DNA from: Gnetum montanum
Taxonomy: Eukaryota > Streptophyta > Gnetopsida > Gnetales > Gnetaceae
Length of the DNA: 64,000 nucleotides
Reading direction: 5' to 3'
NCBI GenBank assembly: GCA_015680685.1
Contig: MNCI01023373.1
Location: forward strand, 128,744 to 192,743
The first letter of the stretch is position 1; each line of letters starts with the position of its first letter. A program made the position numbers and the translations under genes. The notes below the pieces were generated by a model. It made no database searches. It saw only the letters and a list, made by a program, of their open reading frames with translations, and had not been told where the DNA came from. Positions 44,991-57,199 of this stretch are shown in pieces.

Positions 44991-45600
44991 ATGAGTATAA
45001 GTAATAGGTGATACAACAAAAAAAAAACCATTTTCATCATGTTCATTAATGTATTTTCTCTCTCCTAGAAATATTAAGTGAGCATAAAGAGAGCTTTTCT
45101 ACCTCACTTGTTTAGCTATCATAGGAATCAACTTATGGATTTCATTAGATATAGCTACACTCCATACATTTTTTACTTCATCAAACTAAGCAAAAATATC
45201 AAAATTCCAAGTTATACTAAGAATTACATTAGCATAATCAATTGAAATTAAATCAAATTTCACAACATTACAAAAACTCCAACTTTAAAATTTGAAAATA
45301 TATTATTCCCTTAATTCTTGAGGGAAATCTCTTGACAACTAATGTAGCTTATAGGATATAGGATGAGGATTAGTTACCAAACCTAATATCGTAACTATCC
45401 TAGATGAAGTAACATTTATTAAGCTTTTTAATTAACCAAAATATGAATCCATTCCCCACTAAGTCAACATTTAGCCCTAATTTGAATTAACAATTTTCTA
45501 GTATGATGGTCTGATTTATTCATATACCCCATGAATGGATACAAATTTAATTTAGAAACTTTCTTAGTCTTGGGAGCATTAGGGTTACCTTTTTGAAGAG
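44991..45600 (-). other. TE5 region between gag and RT
   Basis: It should hold the protease. I could not read a D-T/S-G box with confidence because stops are frequent in all minus frames. Confidence 0.45.
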
Positions 45601-46800
45601 CTTGACTGGATGTCTCCTACATTTCCATGGTTTTTATATTCATGTCCTTCACTATCTTAAGAAATTACCATTTCCATTGCTAGTGTTCCCATTCTTTAGA
45701 CTTGAAGAACTAAATTTTGGATGAGTTACTACCCTGATGAATGTTTTCTTTCCTTGGTTCCTCTTAGCTTTATCCTTATCATCATCTGTTTCTATATTCT
45801 TATTAAGGATGTCATCTTTGTATTTATATTTGTATTTAAATCTCTTCTCTAATTTGAATCCCTTGTTTGTTCCCTTTACAACTTTTTTGATTTTACTTTC
45901 AAATCTATTGAGGTTCTTTTTCACCTTAAGTACTATATCATAAGCCTCATCAAGAGTTTTTGGCTTATAGAATGATAGCTCCTATTGATACACCATTTTG
46001 AGACCTTCTAAAAATATTGAAGCTTGTTCATACTCCTTCCAATTTACCTTATATTGATGGAGTAGTTCACAAAATTTGAAGCAAAACTCATTTATATCTT
46101 TATCACCTTGTCCTAGGAATTTCAACTTCAAGATCATATCTTACTTGTTTGGAGACTATTTGAATTTTCTCATTAATATATATTTCATTAGATTCTAATA
46201 TTTCATAGGTTTTCTAGTTCCTTTTTCATAAGTTTGGGACTCCTTTCTCCATCAAGTAGAAGCCATACCTTCTAATCTAGAATCACCAATAGATGCTCTT
46301 AATTTATTCGATTCCTCTTTCAACTCAAAATTGTTATCACTATCTTTAGACAACTTGAAAAAGCATTAGATCCATCCACATTATTGAGTGTATTCAATTA
46401 TACATATGGAAGATTAACAATATTTCTTAACATTATACTAAGTCTTGCTTTATCCTCATCATCAAGCTTTCGATGAGAACAAGTAGATGGTAGTGATGGA
46501 TCTCTTGTGACTTAGATATAAGGAATTGAATTCCCTCTCACTTGTATCCTTGTCTAATGGATTCCTCCACTACCATAGTTGGGTTTTCCTTTCCAATCAT
46601 CAGCTTCTCCTTCACCTAGCTGAGAAACTTCTTCACTGCTTGAATGTGAATGCTCATCCTATCTATGAGTCTAAATATGGCTAGAACCTGCATTCCTATA
46701 TACCTTTATACCAATCTCATCCAATAGAGAAATCTTCAATTGAAAGGTAGATATCATGTTCTTCATGTCTTTGTTTAGGTCTTGAACTTATTTCTTCATT
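45601..46800 (-). pseudogene. gag: TE5 gag remnant
   Basis: The clearest part is a 90-codon Lys-rich frame at 45652-45924 (VEKNLNRFESK-like start, here MKKNLNRFESKIKKVVKG), typical of the region after the gag core. Upstream, broken frames give VWLLLDGERS and MKKELENL (about 46240), echoing 'A..WW.......R....I.SWE.MK..L..RF'. A potential D-D-D-K-A-x-x-R acidic turn is near 46470. No zinc knuckle is readable. Heavily decayed. Confidence 0.65.
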
Positions 46801-46861
46801 CACACCATTTAAATTTAACAAATATTTACAACCAAATTTTCAAAGTAATAATCAACATTAA

Positions 46862-46882
46862 GCACTCTAATACTAATAATGC
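46862..46882 (-). other. TE5 primer-binding site (initiator Met type)
   Basis: The minus-strand sequence ATTATTAGTATTAGAGTGCT abuts the LTR and is a transition-decayed TTTGGTATCAGAGC. It differs from the Asp-type site of TE3, TE4, TE6 and TE7. Confidence 0.72.
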
Positions 46883-47864
46883 TAGAGCAAGTTCACTTTG
46901 TTTGTTTTAATCTTCAAATCCTACCAAATCTATTTGCAATTCTACATTGTATAATCACAAACACTCAATGGTATTGTAGAGAAGAATACTATACAATCAC
47001 TTAATGATTATTCTTAATGTAAGGAACAACTAAATAAGATCTCTCCCATAATCATAGAACTATGATTAAATACACATTGCACACAAGAGATACACATGCC
47101 AAATAAAAATAATTGGTCACAGAGTTGTACACACACTCATGCATTCTTACCACTCTTCAATCATATCACTCTGATCAACTCCCATGACATCTCATGATAT
47201 TTCATGCCCCAAAAATAATATAAAACATTCAATATTTATTGGAAATAGAAGATAAGAATTCCAGAAACATTTCCTTATACTCATCTTGAAGATTTTGAAA
47301 CACATACACTATTTATTATAAATAGAAGATAAAAATCCTAGAAACATTTTCTCAAGCTCATCTTGAAAATTGTCACATGTTTCTATTTTTCTTCATCTTA
47401 TTCTAGCTATTTTCGACATTGGAACTATTGAATTGGAAGTTTTCCTAGATGTACGAGCCATATTTGGCTTTTCCAAGATGTCTTATTATCAACTTTGATT
47501 CATAGATTGAACATATTCTCTATTTATAAGATAGTTCCCCTAGGACATCTTCTTCACCAATGAGATGTCTCACTAGAGATGTCTCCTTCTTAGGCAAGAT
47601 GTCTCTGTTGGACTTTGAAAAACTTTTGTGAAGATTTAGCTCTTATCTAAGATGTATCCTTGACCTTCAAGATTTCTCCACATGGAACAAAACCTATGAA
47701 TATGACTTGTAGAAATGAATGAAGAAAATTAGATGTACATTAAAAGTTATCATCTAACAAGTATTTTTCTAGAGATCAAAAACTAAGTATGAAAGCTTAG
47801 AATTAAAATTCAAAATCATTGCTCATGTCTTGACCCATCTAAATTATTTTTTCTTACCCTTACA
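46883..47864 (-). repeat. TE5 5' LTR
   Basis: About 982 bp from TAGAGCAAGTTCACTT to CCCTTACA. The first ~290 bp pair with 24981-25338. The far part contains AGATGTCTC motifs (47570-47610) like those of the TE1 and TE8 LTRs. The right boundary is inferred from the TGTAAGGG start. Confidence 0.75.
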
Positions 47865-47924
47865 TGTAATGTAAAGTCTTTCTCTAACTCAAAATAAAAC
47901 ATGAGACTTAACTAAAACCAAAAG

Positions 47925-49012
47925 TGAAGCAAAGGTTACACCTCAATAAATCCTAATAGGATCCAATCTGTAACTTCCAAGAAAATATAGCTTAGAAATT
48001 AATGATAACACAATCAAATAGAGAAAAACACATTTATTTTAAGATAATTTTGAAAATACATAGAAAATATATCAAAGATGACGAGCCAAGATCAACTCAC
48101 AACTCTCCCAAGAATCTTAGAGGTCATACTTATCCTCTCTTAATATTAATTTCTCACAATGGAGCCCAAGCTCAAGAGAGGATACTTATAAGAGATTCTT
48201 CTAACCTCTCTTAAGTGTTCTCTTTTGCCTCTCATTCAACTTCCTTGTACAAGATCTCTTCATGCACAAGCTCTCCTCCCTTTCTCAAGCTCTCTTCTTA
48301 CACAAGTTTTCTTTTCTCAAGATATCTCTCTCTCTCCCTCTATTTAGATGTTTGGCCTTTAGCATTTACACATTGACCCTTAGTACTTTAGCACTTGGAG
48401 CTATGGTACTTTTCACTAGGACACTTGGCACTAGGGCACTAATAATGGTGAATTACATGAATATTTATAAGCAACCAGAAGATAACAACCCTAGGAACCT
48501 TTTATCAACTTAAATTGGGGTTCTTCTGATGTTTTCCAAGTCTTATCAAATTTTTCTTGGATATTTTTATCTTTCTTTTGCTATTTCCTTAATTAGAACA
48601 AGCATTTTTGAAAGTTTTCCCATGCATCTGGGTCATCTTTAGCTTTGCTAGGACATCTACTATGAATGTCCTACTTTAAGGAGAGATGTCTAATATTTTT
48701 GATAGATGTTTACTCTAGAAATGGGACATCTACACTTCATGGGAGATGTCTCTAGGAAGATATCTTTGGGTCGATGCCTTTTTGAAGACATCTCTAGGAA
48801 TATTTCTATCGTGTAGGTGCCAAGAAATAAAATAGCTTGTTTTGATGCTAAGAGCCTTTAGATGCCTTCAAACAAGTTCCCATAGATCCTATAACCTTTT
48901 AAATTCATCACAAACATGCCAAAACATCAAAGATTCATCCTCAAAAAAATAAACACAAAAAGACACATAATATGTAGTGTAGAACAAGGTGATCAAAAGA
49001 GGTGTCCCTACA
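47925..49012 (-). repeat. TE8 3' LTR
   Basis: About 1088 bp, ending GTGTCCCTACA (complement of the TGTAGGGAC start). It matches 50807-51853 throughout. A minus-strand polypurine stretch, AAGGGTGGGAGAGCTAG (49013-49030), adjoins it. It contains AGATGTCT-type motifs (48660-48800). Confidence 0.9.
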
Positions 49013-49030
49013 CTAGCTCTCCCACCCTTA

Positions 49031-49857
49031 AAAATGTCATGCTTCATGACCTTTCACAAGCTAGAAGGCACCATGACCCCATGGCTCAAGTCCATCACAA
49101 TAATCATGACTCAATGCATTACAAACATGAGAATAAATATTATTAAAGGTTTTGGTTTAAAGCTTCCCTTGCTCATGGAGGCTTGTCCTCATAACCCACC
49201 ATGGTTCCTTCATTTGATCATCTTCTTGGGATGCTTTACTTGGATCCTCATGATGAAAAAAAACCTGGAAGAAATAAAGAAAAATTAAAAGAAAAAGGAT
49301 TAGGCTCTCCTTATTTTCTTTTTCCTCTTATTCACCTTCTTCTTCTTGCTATTTAGAGGACTTCCAATTAGCTTTCTTTCATCATCATCATGTAGATTGC
49401 TTTCATGCTACACTTCCATTTTATAGAAAAAACAACCAAACCCATCAAAACACTTCATAAATTTATCATTACTGTAATAAATAACAAGCATCACCAAATT
49501 TGGAAAAATCATATCATTATCAATGTCTTCACTTACATCAATAATGACCTTCTCATAAAGATTATTCTAATAGCCATCATCATCAAACAAATTACCATTA
49601 TTAGTCTTCTTCTTACTAACAATGGCACCAAAAGTCACAACATGACTCTCAATCCCATCACAATCACCATAATGATCATGATGCTCATAATTACCATTGA
49701 ACAAATCACTACAAAGCTAAAGTGAAAAACTAGCTTCCATCACACTAGCTTCAACATGAGAGACATTTCTACCATCAACAAGGTCAAGCTCACTCTTACT
49801 TAGCTCTTCATGGCTTCTCTCATCCACCTTTGGTTTAACTTTATCTTCAATATGTAG
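49031..49857 (-). other. TE8 internal non-coding region
   Basis: No gene supported. Rich in CATCATCA/ATTATCATCAT-like runs. The short plus-strand frames here are low-complexity and antisense to the element. Confidence 0.5.
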
Positions 49858-50727
49858 CTATCTAATATCATGAAATCTTAAAGGTTCAAGATCCCAAATA
49901 GGAGTTCCTAATTTCAATGGCTTCTCCTCTTCAAAGGAATCATCAACAAGCTCTTCATCCCACTTTGAAGGTACCAACTCAAATGGTAAACTCTCCTCCA
50001 TATTTCTAATATTAGATTCATCAAAAACATCATTAAAGAAATTATTCTTCCACATACCTTAGCTAGAAGACTCATATCTCTTCCATGATATAGTCTCACC
50101 TAAATTTAGAATCTCATTTCCCTTGTTACAAGATGTAGAGAAATTGTAGAAAGAATGAGTATCATATCTTCTAGTGTTGTCCTTGATCCTCCTTGAAGAA
50201 GTCTCTTGATCTTTGCCACTCTCTTGGCTTTGATCCTTCACCTACCATGATGCATGAGGTAGGAACTCTCCTGGATCAAAAGCATACACCATCTTGGAAT
50301 TTGAAGATCTCTTGGTCCCTTTTATAAAGCTCTTGGTTCCCTTCCTTAAAATCCTTGAGTATTGAGAACTCCTTTTCTTAATAAGAGATACTTGAGAACT
50401 CATTTTCTCATTGATCTCTACTTAATTACATCCTTCATTTTCCTTTCCTTCTTTATGGCTAGAAGATATTCTATGAAATCTTCTCAAAATATTTTCCATG
50501 TTGGTGTTTAATTTCTTCATATCTCTTCTTGAATTTTTTGCAAAGTCTTTGGGCTCATGGACCTTTACTTTGGGAATAACTTCTTGCCTCTTAGATAGAA
50601 AATCTTTAAGGGAGTCCTTAAACTCCTGAAGCTCTTGTCTAAGATCATGATATGTATTCTTCTTTGGATCCATACCTAATACAACAAGAATGATATTCAC
50701 AAGAAAATAGAAAAATATCCATAGCAA
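49858..50727 (-). pseudogene. TE8 gag-like coding remnant
   Basis: The first coding DNA after the primer site. It has a start at 50671 (MDPKKNTYHDLRQELQEF), a charged helical region with KVKVHEPKDFAKNSRRDMKK, then a stop at 50422. Further broken frames contain an acidic segment, WDEELVDDSFEEEKPLKLG (49858-50055). The order basic helix then acidic W/D/E-rich motif is common in gag-related leader proteins of non-autonomous plant LTR elements. There is no zinc knuckle and no pol. Function unknown. Confidence 0.5.
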
Positions 50728-50789
50728 TGTTCATTTCATTCAAAGGAAATAGCAAGCTTTAACATAAAAGTGTGAAAACCTCTAAACCT

Positions 50790-50805
50790 TCACTCTAATA
50801 CCAAT
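50790..50805 (-). other. TE8 primer-binding site (initiator Met type)
   Basis: The minus-strand sequence ATTGGTATTAGAGTGA sits two bases from the LTR end and matches TTGGTATCAGAGC apart from transitions. Confidence 0.85.
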
Positions 50806-50806
50806 C

Positions 50807-51853
50807 TAGAGCAAGGATTGCACCTTAATAGACCCTAACAGGACCCAATTCATAACTTCTAAGAAAATCTAGCTTAAAATTAACAATAACATAATGAAAT
50901 AGAGAAAACATTTTTTATATTAAGATAATTCTCAAAATACATAGAAAATACATCAAAGATGAGGAGCCAAGCTAAACTCACAACTCTCCCAAGGATCTTA
51001 GTGGCCACATTTGTCCTCTATTAATTCTCATTTGCTCACAATGGAGTCCAAGCTCAAGAGAAGACACTTATAAGATATTTTTCTAACCTCTCTCAAGTGC
51101 TTTCCCTTGCCTCTCACTCAGATCCTTTGCATAAGATTTCTTCTTACACAATCTCTTCTCCCTTGCACAAGCTCTCTTCTTACGTAAGCTATTTTCCCTC
51201 AAGAGCTCTCTCTTGCACTCTATTGGAATATTTTGCCTTTGGCATTTGCACTTCAACCCTTGGCACTTTGTCACTTAGCATTATGACACTTGACACAATG
51301 GCACTTGACACTATGACACTAACAATGGTGAATTACAACAATATTTACAAGAAACTAGAAGGTAAAATTCCTAGAAACCTTTCCTCAACTTAACTTGAGG
51401 TTCTTTAAAGGTTTCCCAAGTTTTCTCACCTTCTCCCTAGCTATTTACATCTTGCTTTAGCTATTTCTTGAATTGGAACAAGAATTTTTAGAAGTTTTCC
51501 CATTCATTTGGGTCATCTCTAGCTTGGCTAGAACATCTACTATGAAAGCCCTACTTTTAGGAGAGACATATATTATTTTTAATAGATGTCTACTTTGGAC
51601 TTAGGATGTCTACACTTTAATGGAGTCGTCTCTCCTGTAGGTGCCAAAAATAAAACTACTTTTTTTGATGTCAAGAGCCTCTAGATGCCTCCGAACAAGT
51701 TCCCATATATCCTATAACCTTATAAACTCATCAAAATCAGCCAAAACACTTTAAAAAAAGACAAAACATTCAAATGTAATCCTCAACAAAATCAACACAA
51801 AAGACACATAGTATGTAGGGTTGAACATGGGGATCAAAAGAGCTATCCCTACA
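50807..51853 (-). repeat. TE8 5' LTR
   Basis: 1047 bp, from TAGAGCAAGG to ATCCCTACA; partner of 47925-49012. Confidence 0.9.
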
Positions 51854-53500
51854 CCAAAATGTATATGAAATTGATGTTTAATTCCTATGTTTTATACCAA
51901 AATAAAGCTAAGAAAGTGACTTCCTAACCATTAAACAATAGAATCAAGTCTATAAAAGCCAATCCACCATTAGGCATTCCATCATCAAGCATCTAGAAAA
52001 ATGTTAGATGAGGAGACATTAGAGAAGCAAGATGATGATGCATTAGGTGCAATAAGAGTAAGAAAAAAATTAAAAAGACACATGTATAAAATACCATAGC
52101 TGATCTAGCCATTTAATGGAGGCAGGTTAGGGAAAATCTAGTAAACCTAGAGATTTAAAGTGAAATAACATCAATAGTAAATCATTAGGTAGGATTTTAC
52201 AATACAAATATTACCATAAAATAAAAAATTCTCACAAGGCTAATTAGTACATTTTTTGAATGCTTTGGTTGTTAAAATGCTTTATGTACTTTTATAATTG
52301 TTATAGTTGTTATTAATTTCAGTATAAAATATATAAAGATCTAATAGGATAAAAAGTGACACTTAGTTATAGATTAAGTCATTTTGAAAATTGTGCAAGG
52401 TACTTGGAAAATCAAAGAATTTATAGGATTTTTTATTAAAAAATTTGGATATCAAAAGTGGTTTTATTAGTTTCAAGTTATCATTTTTGACATTTTTCTA
52501 AATTAATCTACTAAATTAAGCTTGTAACATAACATTTTTGGCAATATTACAACTCATGGAGCCCCTCGAAATTAAACATGTTGATTTTTTGAAATTTTTA
52601 TTATTCTTTAAACCTTGAAAAACGCCTTAAATATATTTTAAACTACATAATAATTCATGATGTCACTTTTGATGCCATTTTAAGTGATGTTTTTAGGTTG
52701 TGATGGTTTCCAAAAGCATGTTAAATAGTTGTGATGGGATTGTGATAGAGTAAAAAATGATGAAAAGTAATGTGTTTTAAAACATAAATAATTTTTTTAT
52801 CATTTCATGGTTCATGAAGGCCTAGAACATTGATTAAAATAATATTTTAGATAAAAATGTTAGTGAAAAGAGAGAAAGAGGGAGAAAACATAATTATAGC
52901 TTTTCAGAAATTTATTTTGATGATAAAAATTTATTTTTGATGTCTAATGTCAATTCCAGCTAACCTTTGAAAATTATTCCATTGCTAAGGAATGCCTTGA
53001 ATTTTAAGAATGACTTGAAATGGGTGAAATAATAATTTTTAAGATCAAGGGAATAATGACAACACTTCTAAAATGAATTGAAAGATAAATCAAGAGAATG
53101 AGAATTTCCACTTCTATCTTAGTATCATGAATAATTACTTGGTATAAATATGAGAGTATTATGAGATTTATGGATGGATCAATGGTTATTAGTTATGATT
53201 GCACATGGATTTGGTACTAAGAAGAGTAAGTTGTGTTGCAATAGGAAAAATTGACCAATGGAAAATCAAAAGATCTAGTGCAATAGCCTCAACCTCGAAT
53301 CCCTAGGGTCATCGAAAAATGGGATTCAAGGTGGCCTCAATGGTTTGGCAGATCATTGAAGGACTTATAGAATGGAAACTATATAATGATATAAATAATA
53401 GGAATACAGATATGAAAACCAAGAGAAAAATAGATTGCACACAAAGTTAAATTTTAAAACCTTATTTAAACAAATAAAGAATAAGTGTAGGGATTTGTAC
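51854..53500. other. No gene seen
   Basis: Very AT-rich, with no domain, LTR pair or array found on either strand. Confidence 0.5.
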
Positions 53501-55680
53501 AAGAGTTGCCCCTAAAAGAACAAAAGGGGATACAATGGGGTAGGTTTCTAGAGCCTATTGAAGCTGATATGATCCACTTGATGATCCAGGCACTCAACAA
53601 CTCCTGATGTTGTCAAAACCACTTTGCTATAGCTTTAGGTTTTCAACTTTGGTCATTTCTAGAGGGTGAAAAAAGTGGGGAATTTGGCTACAAGAATGTT
53701 CCATGTTGGGAGTTGGGAATTCCAAAAATGTAGCATTGAAACCAAAAACCCACAAGTCTTAGGGGGGTAATGAATGGGGTAATAGGGCTACAGGGGTTCC
53801 ATGCTAGGATGCTCAAAGAAGTTGCATTTTACAAGTGTTGCAAGAGCTCCTAAAGGCCAAAACTATTATTTCCTCAAAAAGGCCATAGTGTGGAACTTGA
53901 AAATGATATTGGGATTTTGATTTTATAGGTTTTAGGTCATGATTTTTGCAGTAAATTGCTACAAAGTTTTGCCATGTATAGGTAATATGGGTGCCCAAAT
54001 TTTGGGGGTTACTATGTATAGTAAGTGCAGAATCCCAATGACTATTCCGTTTACAATAACTAGTAATGAGGACACATATTATATGCTAAAATATCTTCTA
54101 CACTGAAATGTATGGTCAAAATTGAAGCCAATAGAGTGTTGAAATCTTGGTCATTATTACATCTTCATTGGGAACATGCAGTTTCTACACTAGGGGTGAA
54201 GCCTCCATGCTAAGCATATAGTCTCCACACTGTTCATGTGGCATTCATGTTGTCCATGTAGTCTCCACACTTTGCATATGGTCTTTGTCATGAATGGTGA
54301 AGATTATATGCTAGTGTTGAAGCCTCTACATTAGGGTGAAACTTCCATGTTGAGGGGTAAAGTTTCAATGCTAGGAAGGAAGGTTTCCATGTTAAAGGAC
54401 AAGGTTGTACCCTTCCACTCTAAGGATAGGTGAGTTTTACCCCTCCTATAGGTTTTTATAGCATGGAAAGGTATATGACACCTATAAAACCCATAAAATT
54501 ACAATTTTTGGCATTCCAAAAGGCATTTTCACCCCCTAGTCCAAATACAAACACTAGTTGACTTTTTCTTCACTTAGGGAATGAGGCTTTGATCATTTAC
54601 AAGGAATTTTTTAGACTTGAAGGTATGAAACATGTGAAATATTCCCCCATGGGTTACAATCCTCACATTTACAATGAAGTTTTACCTTAGGTTTCATGGG
54701 GTGAAGGACAAATAATGGAGATTGGTTACAATATGAAAATTTTCCTATTGTTTCAATGGACCCTCTTTGTTGGTGTCTAGAGGATTGACTCGAGAGGTAC
54801 CAATAAAGCATACAAAATACCATTGTAGTTCAATCACTAATGTTGCCTCTACATTATTGATCCAATCATATGAAACCATGCTAAAGAGTTCTTGTGATGA
54901 TAGGATAAGGGTATGATGATGAGATGTTAATGAGGTCATAGGAAAATGGTCATGGAGGCTAACAATGCATTCCAAATGTTGACATGATGGCTATAGGATG
55001 GTGTTGACATATTTGGAAGTGTTGGTTGCTCAACAAATGCATTTGAGGATCTAATCACTTTGCTCCAAGATTTCTTCAACCATTGGGCTTTGAGGCTTCA
55101 TTGGCCATTTAGCCTATTGGTAGTTTACTTCTCCCTTTTGTTTTTTCATAAAACCTTCATTAGGTTTCATTAACAAGGATGGTTGGATATAGTTTTCTTA
55201 TTAAGTGAGTTGTGTTACACCCAATAGACTTAGTTTTCCCATCAAAGTGAGATGTGTTACACTTGATGGACTTAATGGTTTTTCCACTAGATGAGCTATG
55301 TTACATTTGCATGGAGTTGAGGATGAAGCATGATGAAGAGATATCATATGGATATAGTGAATGAGTGGAAAATATAGGTTAACATTGTTTTCCAAGATAT
55401 GGAAGGCTATAATGAGGATATAGGGCTAGGCTCAAGGAATGATGCTATAGGGAGGGAAATGGTGCAAGCACTCTTGAAAATGTAGAATAAACTCACCAAA
55501 TCCTACACATCCAAGTCATGTGATGACCTTCTATTATAATGAGTTACATCCTTGCGATGGTCCCAACCGTCATCCTGCAAACACAACTCTAAGAGGATAA
55601 GAAAACCAAGCAATCAAAACATGTTATAACATTACAATGCATACAGGCCACATGGAATGGTAAAACTAAGCTACCTAGGT
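53501..55680. repeat. Non-coding DNA with diverged CCATGCTAGG/CTCCACACT motifs
   Basis: No gene. Between 53690 and 54410 many short motifs recur, such as GTTCCATGTTGGGAG (53697), GTTCCATGCTAGGATG (53795) and CTCCATGCTAAGCATATAG (54206). CTCCACACTTTGCATATGG is at 54263. They resemble the arms of the hairpin array at 60.1-63.2 kb but without its regular spacing. From 55200, GTGTTACAC(C/T) recurs (55208, 55255). This could be the outer 3' region or LTR of TE9, but no partner was found. Confidence 0.4.
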
Positions 55681-55688
55681 TGCCAATG

Positions 55689-55895
55689 TTGCTAGTTTAA
55701 AGCTATGATGGGATGTGGTACCAATTTAAGGCCATGGTAGACCATGATGCTAGTTTAAGATCATAGCACACCATGGTGTTGGTTTAAGGCCTTGGAAGGA
55801 TGTATTGCTATTTTAGGGCATTAGCAAGCTATGGTTGCACTAGTTTTAGGCCTTGGCAATCCATGTTTCTAGTTTAAGGCCTCAGTAGGCTATAG
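55689..55895. repeat. ~30-bp minisatellite, left side of TE9 pol
   Basis: About seven diverged copies of a motif near GCTAGTTTAAGGCCTTGG-AGGC (55693, 55731, 55751, 55780, 55808, 55841, 55870). The same motif recurs on the other side of TE9 pol at 59678 and 59707. Confidence 0.75.
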
Positions 55896-55929
55896 TAAAG
55901 TAGGCTCCCTTCTTGATGATTGTCAGCTA

Positions 55930-57010
55930 CATGTAATATGGGTTTAGATAAGAATGATTGACTAGATTGGCCAACTCATTCCCATCCATGTTGGTGATTT
56001 TGAATGCTCCATTATCATAGGCTTTGATGATAAGGAAGGACTCTTTCTAGTTGGCTAAGAATTTATTCACATGCTTTTAGATACCTTTGAGGACTAGTTC
56101 ACCTTCCTTGATCTTACGCTTGGTCAAGTGATGGTGGTGTTGTTTTTTCTACCTCTCCTAGGAGTGCTTAATGTGAGCAAGAACTTGCATATGCTACTTC
56201 TCCATTTAGTCTAGGTTCACTATCCACAACTCCTTTCTTTATTCATCATTGATGAAGTTAGTTAGGACCACCCAAAGCAATGGTACATGTAATTTAGGAG
56301 GTCAGAAAAATTTAGAACCATAAACCAAGTTATAAGGTCTTATACTAGTTATTGTTCACTAATTTTTACAATAGTCCCAAAGTGCATGAACAAGCCACTC
56401 TTGCCATTTGTTCTTGCTATTATTATGCTTCATCTTAAGCATGTTGATGATAGGCTTGTTGCTTGTTTCTAATTGTCCATTAGCTTGAGGGGAATAAGGT
56501 GATGCAAAGGAATGCTTAATGCCTAGGTCATGATAGAAATCTTTTATTTCTTTGCTACTAAATTATGGTCTATTCTCTATAACTATGGTCATGGGTATGT
56601 CAAAAATGGCCACAATTTTATCTAGGATAAATTTATAGACTTGTTTAGATGTAGTCTTCCTTAGGGTAATAGCTTCAACCAAATTATTCAAATATTTAGA
56701 TGTAATGATGATGAATCTATGTCCTAAAAAAGGCTTAGGAATTATAGGACCAATGATATCCAACCCCCATCATCAAAATGAACAAGTTATCTAAGTAGTG
56801 TGCAACTTAGTTAGCATTACATGTATAAGGTTGCTATGTTTTTGGCACATGTCACAAAGTTTAACCTTTTGCAATTAGTTTCTTTCCATATAGGACTAGT
56901 AATAGCCTAACCATCTAATATTAGAAATCATAGCTGTAGGTGCTATATGTCAACCACAAACACCCTTGTGAACCTTCCCTAAGACTAGTCTAGCTTTGGT
57001 TTTACCTAAG
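55930..57010 (-). pseudogene. pol: TE9 integrase
   Basis: A largely readable frame. It has the end of the zinc-binding region, LCDMCQKHSNLIH (about 56850); then the core, LDIIGPIIPKPFLGHRFIII (56763 on, first Asp kept); then MTIVIENRP, where the second catalytic Asp (usual TDNGP) is Glu. FYHDLGIKHSFASPYSPQAN and GQLETSNK follow with the Glu kept. The C-terminal part has KWQEWLVHALWDY, EGELVLK and ITNMDGNELANLVNHSYL with NPYY (about 55950), the usual 'L....G......N...LK.YY' end. Few stops compared with its neighbours. Confidence 0.88.
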
Positions 57011-57199
57011 CACTTTAACAACATGCTATTGTAGGATCATCAACATGATGTGCTATCACCTCTGATGACATATTACTTTGATTATTTATGTAAAATGTTC
57101 TTTTAAGTATTTTTTAGGTGTTGTGAATATTTATGATGCATAAGGAAAAATTTGATATCATCATACCCCTTCCTAGTAGGAACAATTTGAACTACGACC

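Larger units (their letters stand above)
24981..47864 (-). mobile_element. TE5: old chromovirus-like Ty3/gypsy element hosting TE6 and TE7
   Basis: A minus-strand element spread over 22.9 kb because TE6 (9.3 kb) and TE7 (8.5 kb) sit inside its pol. Its own DNA is about 5 kb: a 5' LTR (46883-47864), an initiator-Met-like primer site, gag (about 45.6-46.8 kb), RT split at 44579/36111, RNase H split at 35419/26155, a truncated integrase (25341-25540) and a partial 3' LTR (24981-25338). The sequence style (PRxDxIL in RT; PWKIRLMD and CFISCK in integrase) points to chromoviruses. All domains are dead. Confidence 0.85.
47925..51853 (-). mobile_element. TE8: short non-autonomous LTR element
   Basis: A minus-strand element with LTRs at 47925-49012 and 50807-51853, an initiator-Met-like primer site, and only 1.8 kb of internal DNA holding gag-like frames. 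The LTRs are related to TE1 (GCCTCTAGATGCCTCC, CATAGATCCTATAACC). AAAAG precedes it and CCAAA follows, so no convincing target duplication is seen. It lies 60 bp from the TE5 LTR. Confidence 0.87.

Noticed and set aside
47920-51858. Target-site duplication for TE8
   Set aside because: AAAAG and CCAAA do not match; ends may have drifted or the element may be recombinant.
53501-55680. LTR of TE9
   Set aside because: Repeated short motifs only; no TG...CA boundary, polypurine tract or partner could be fixed.
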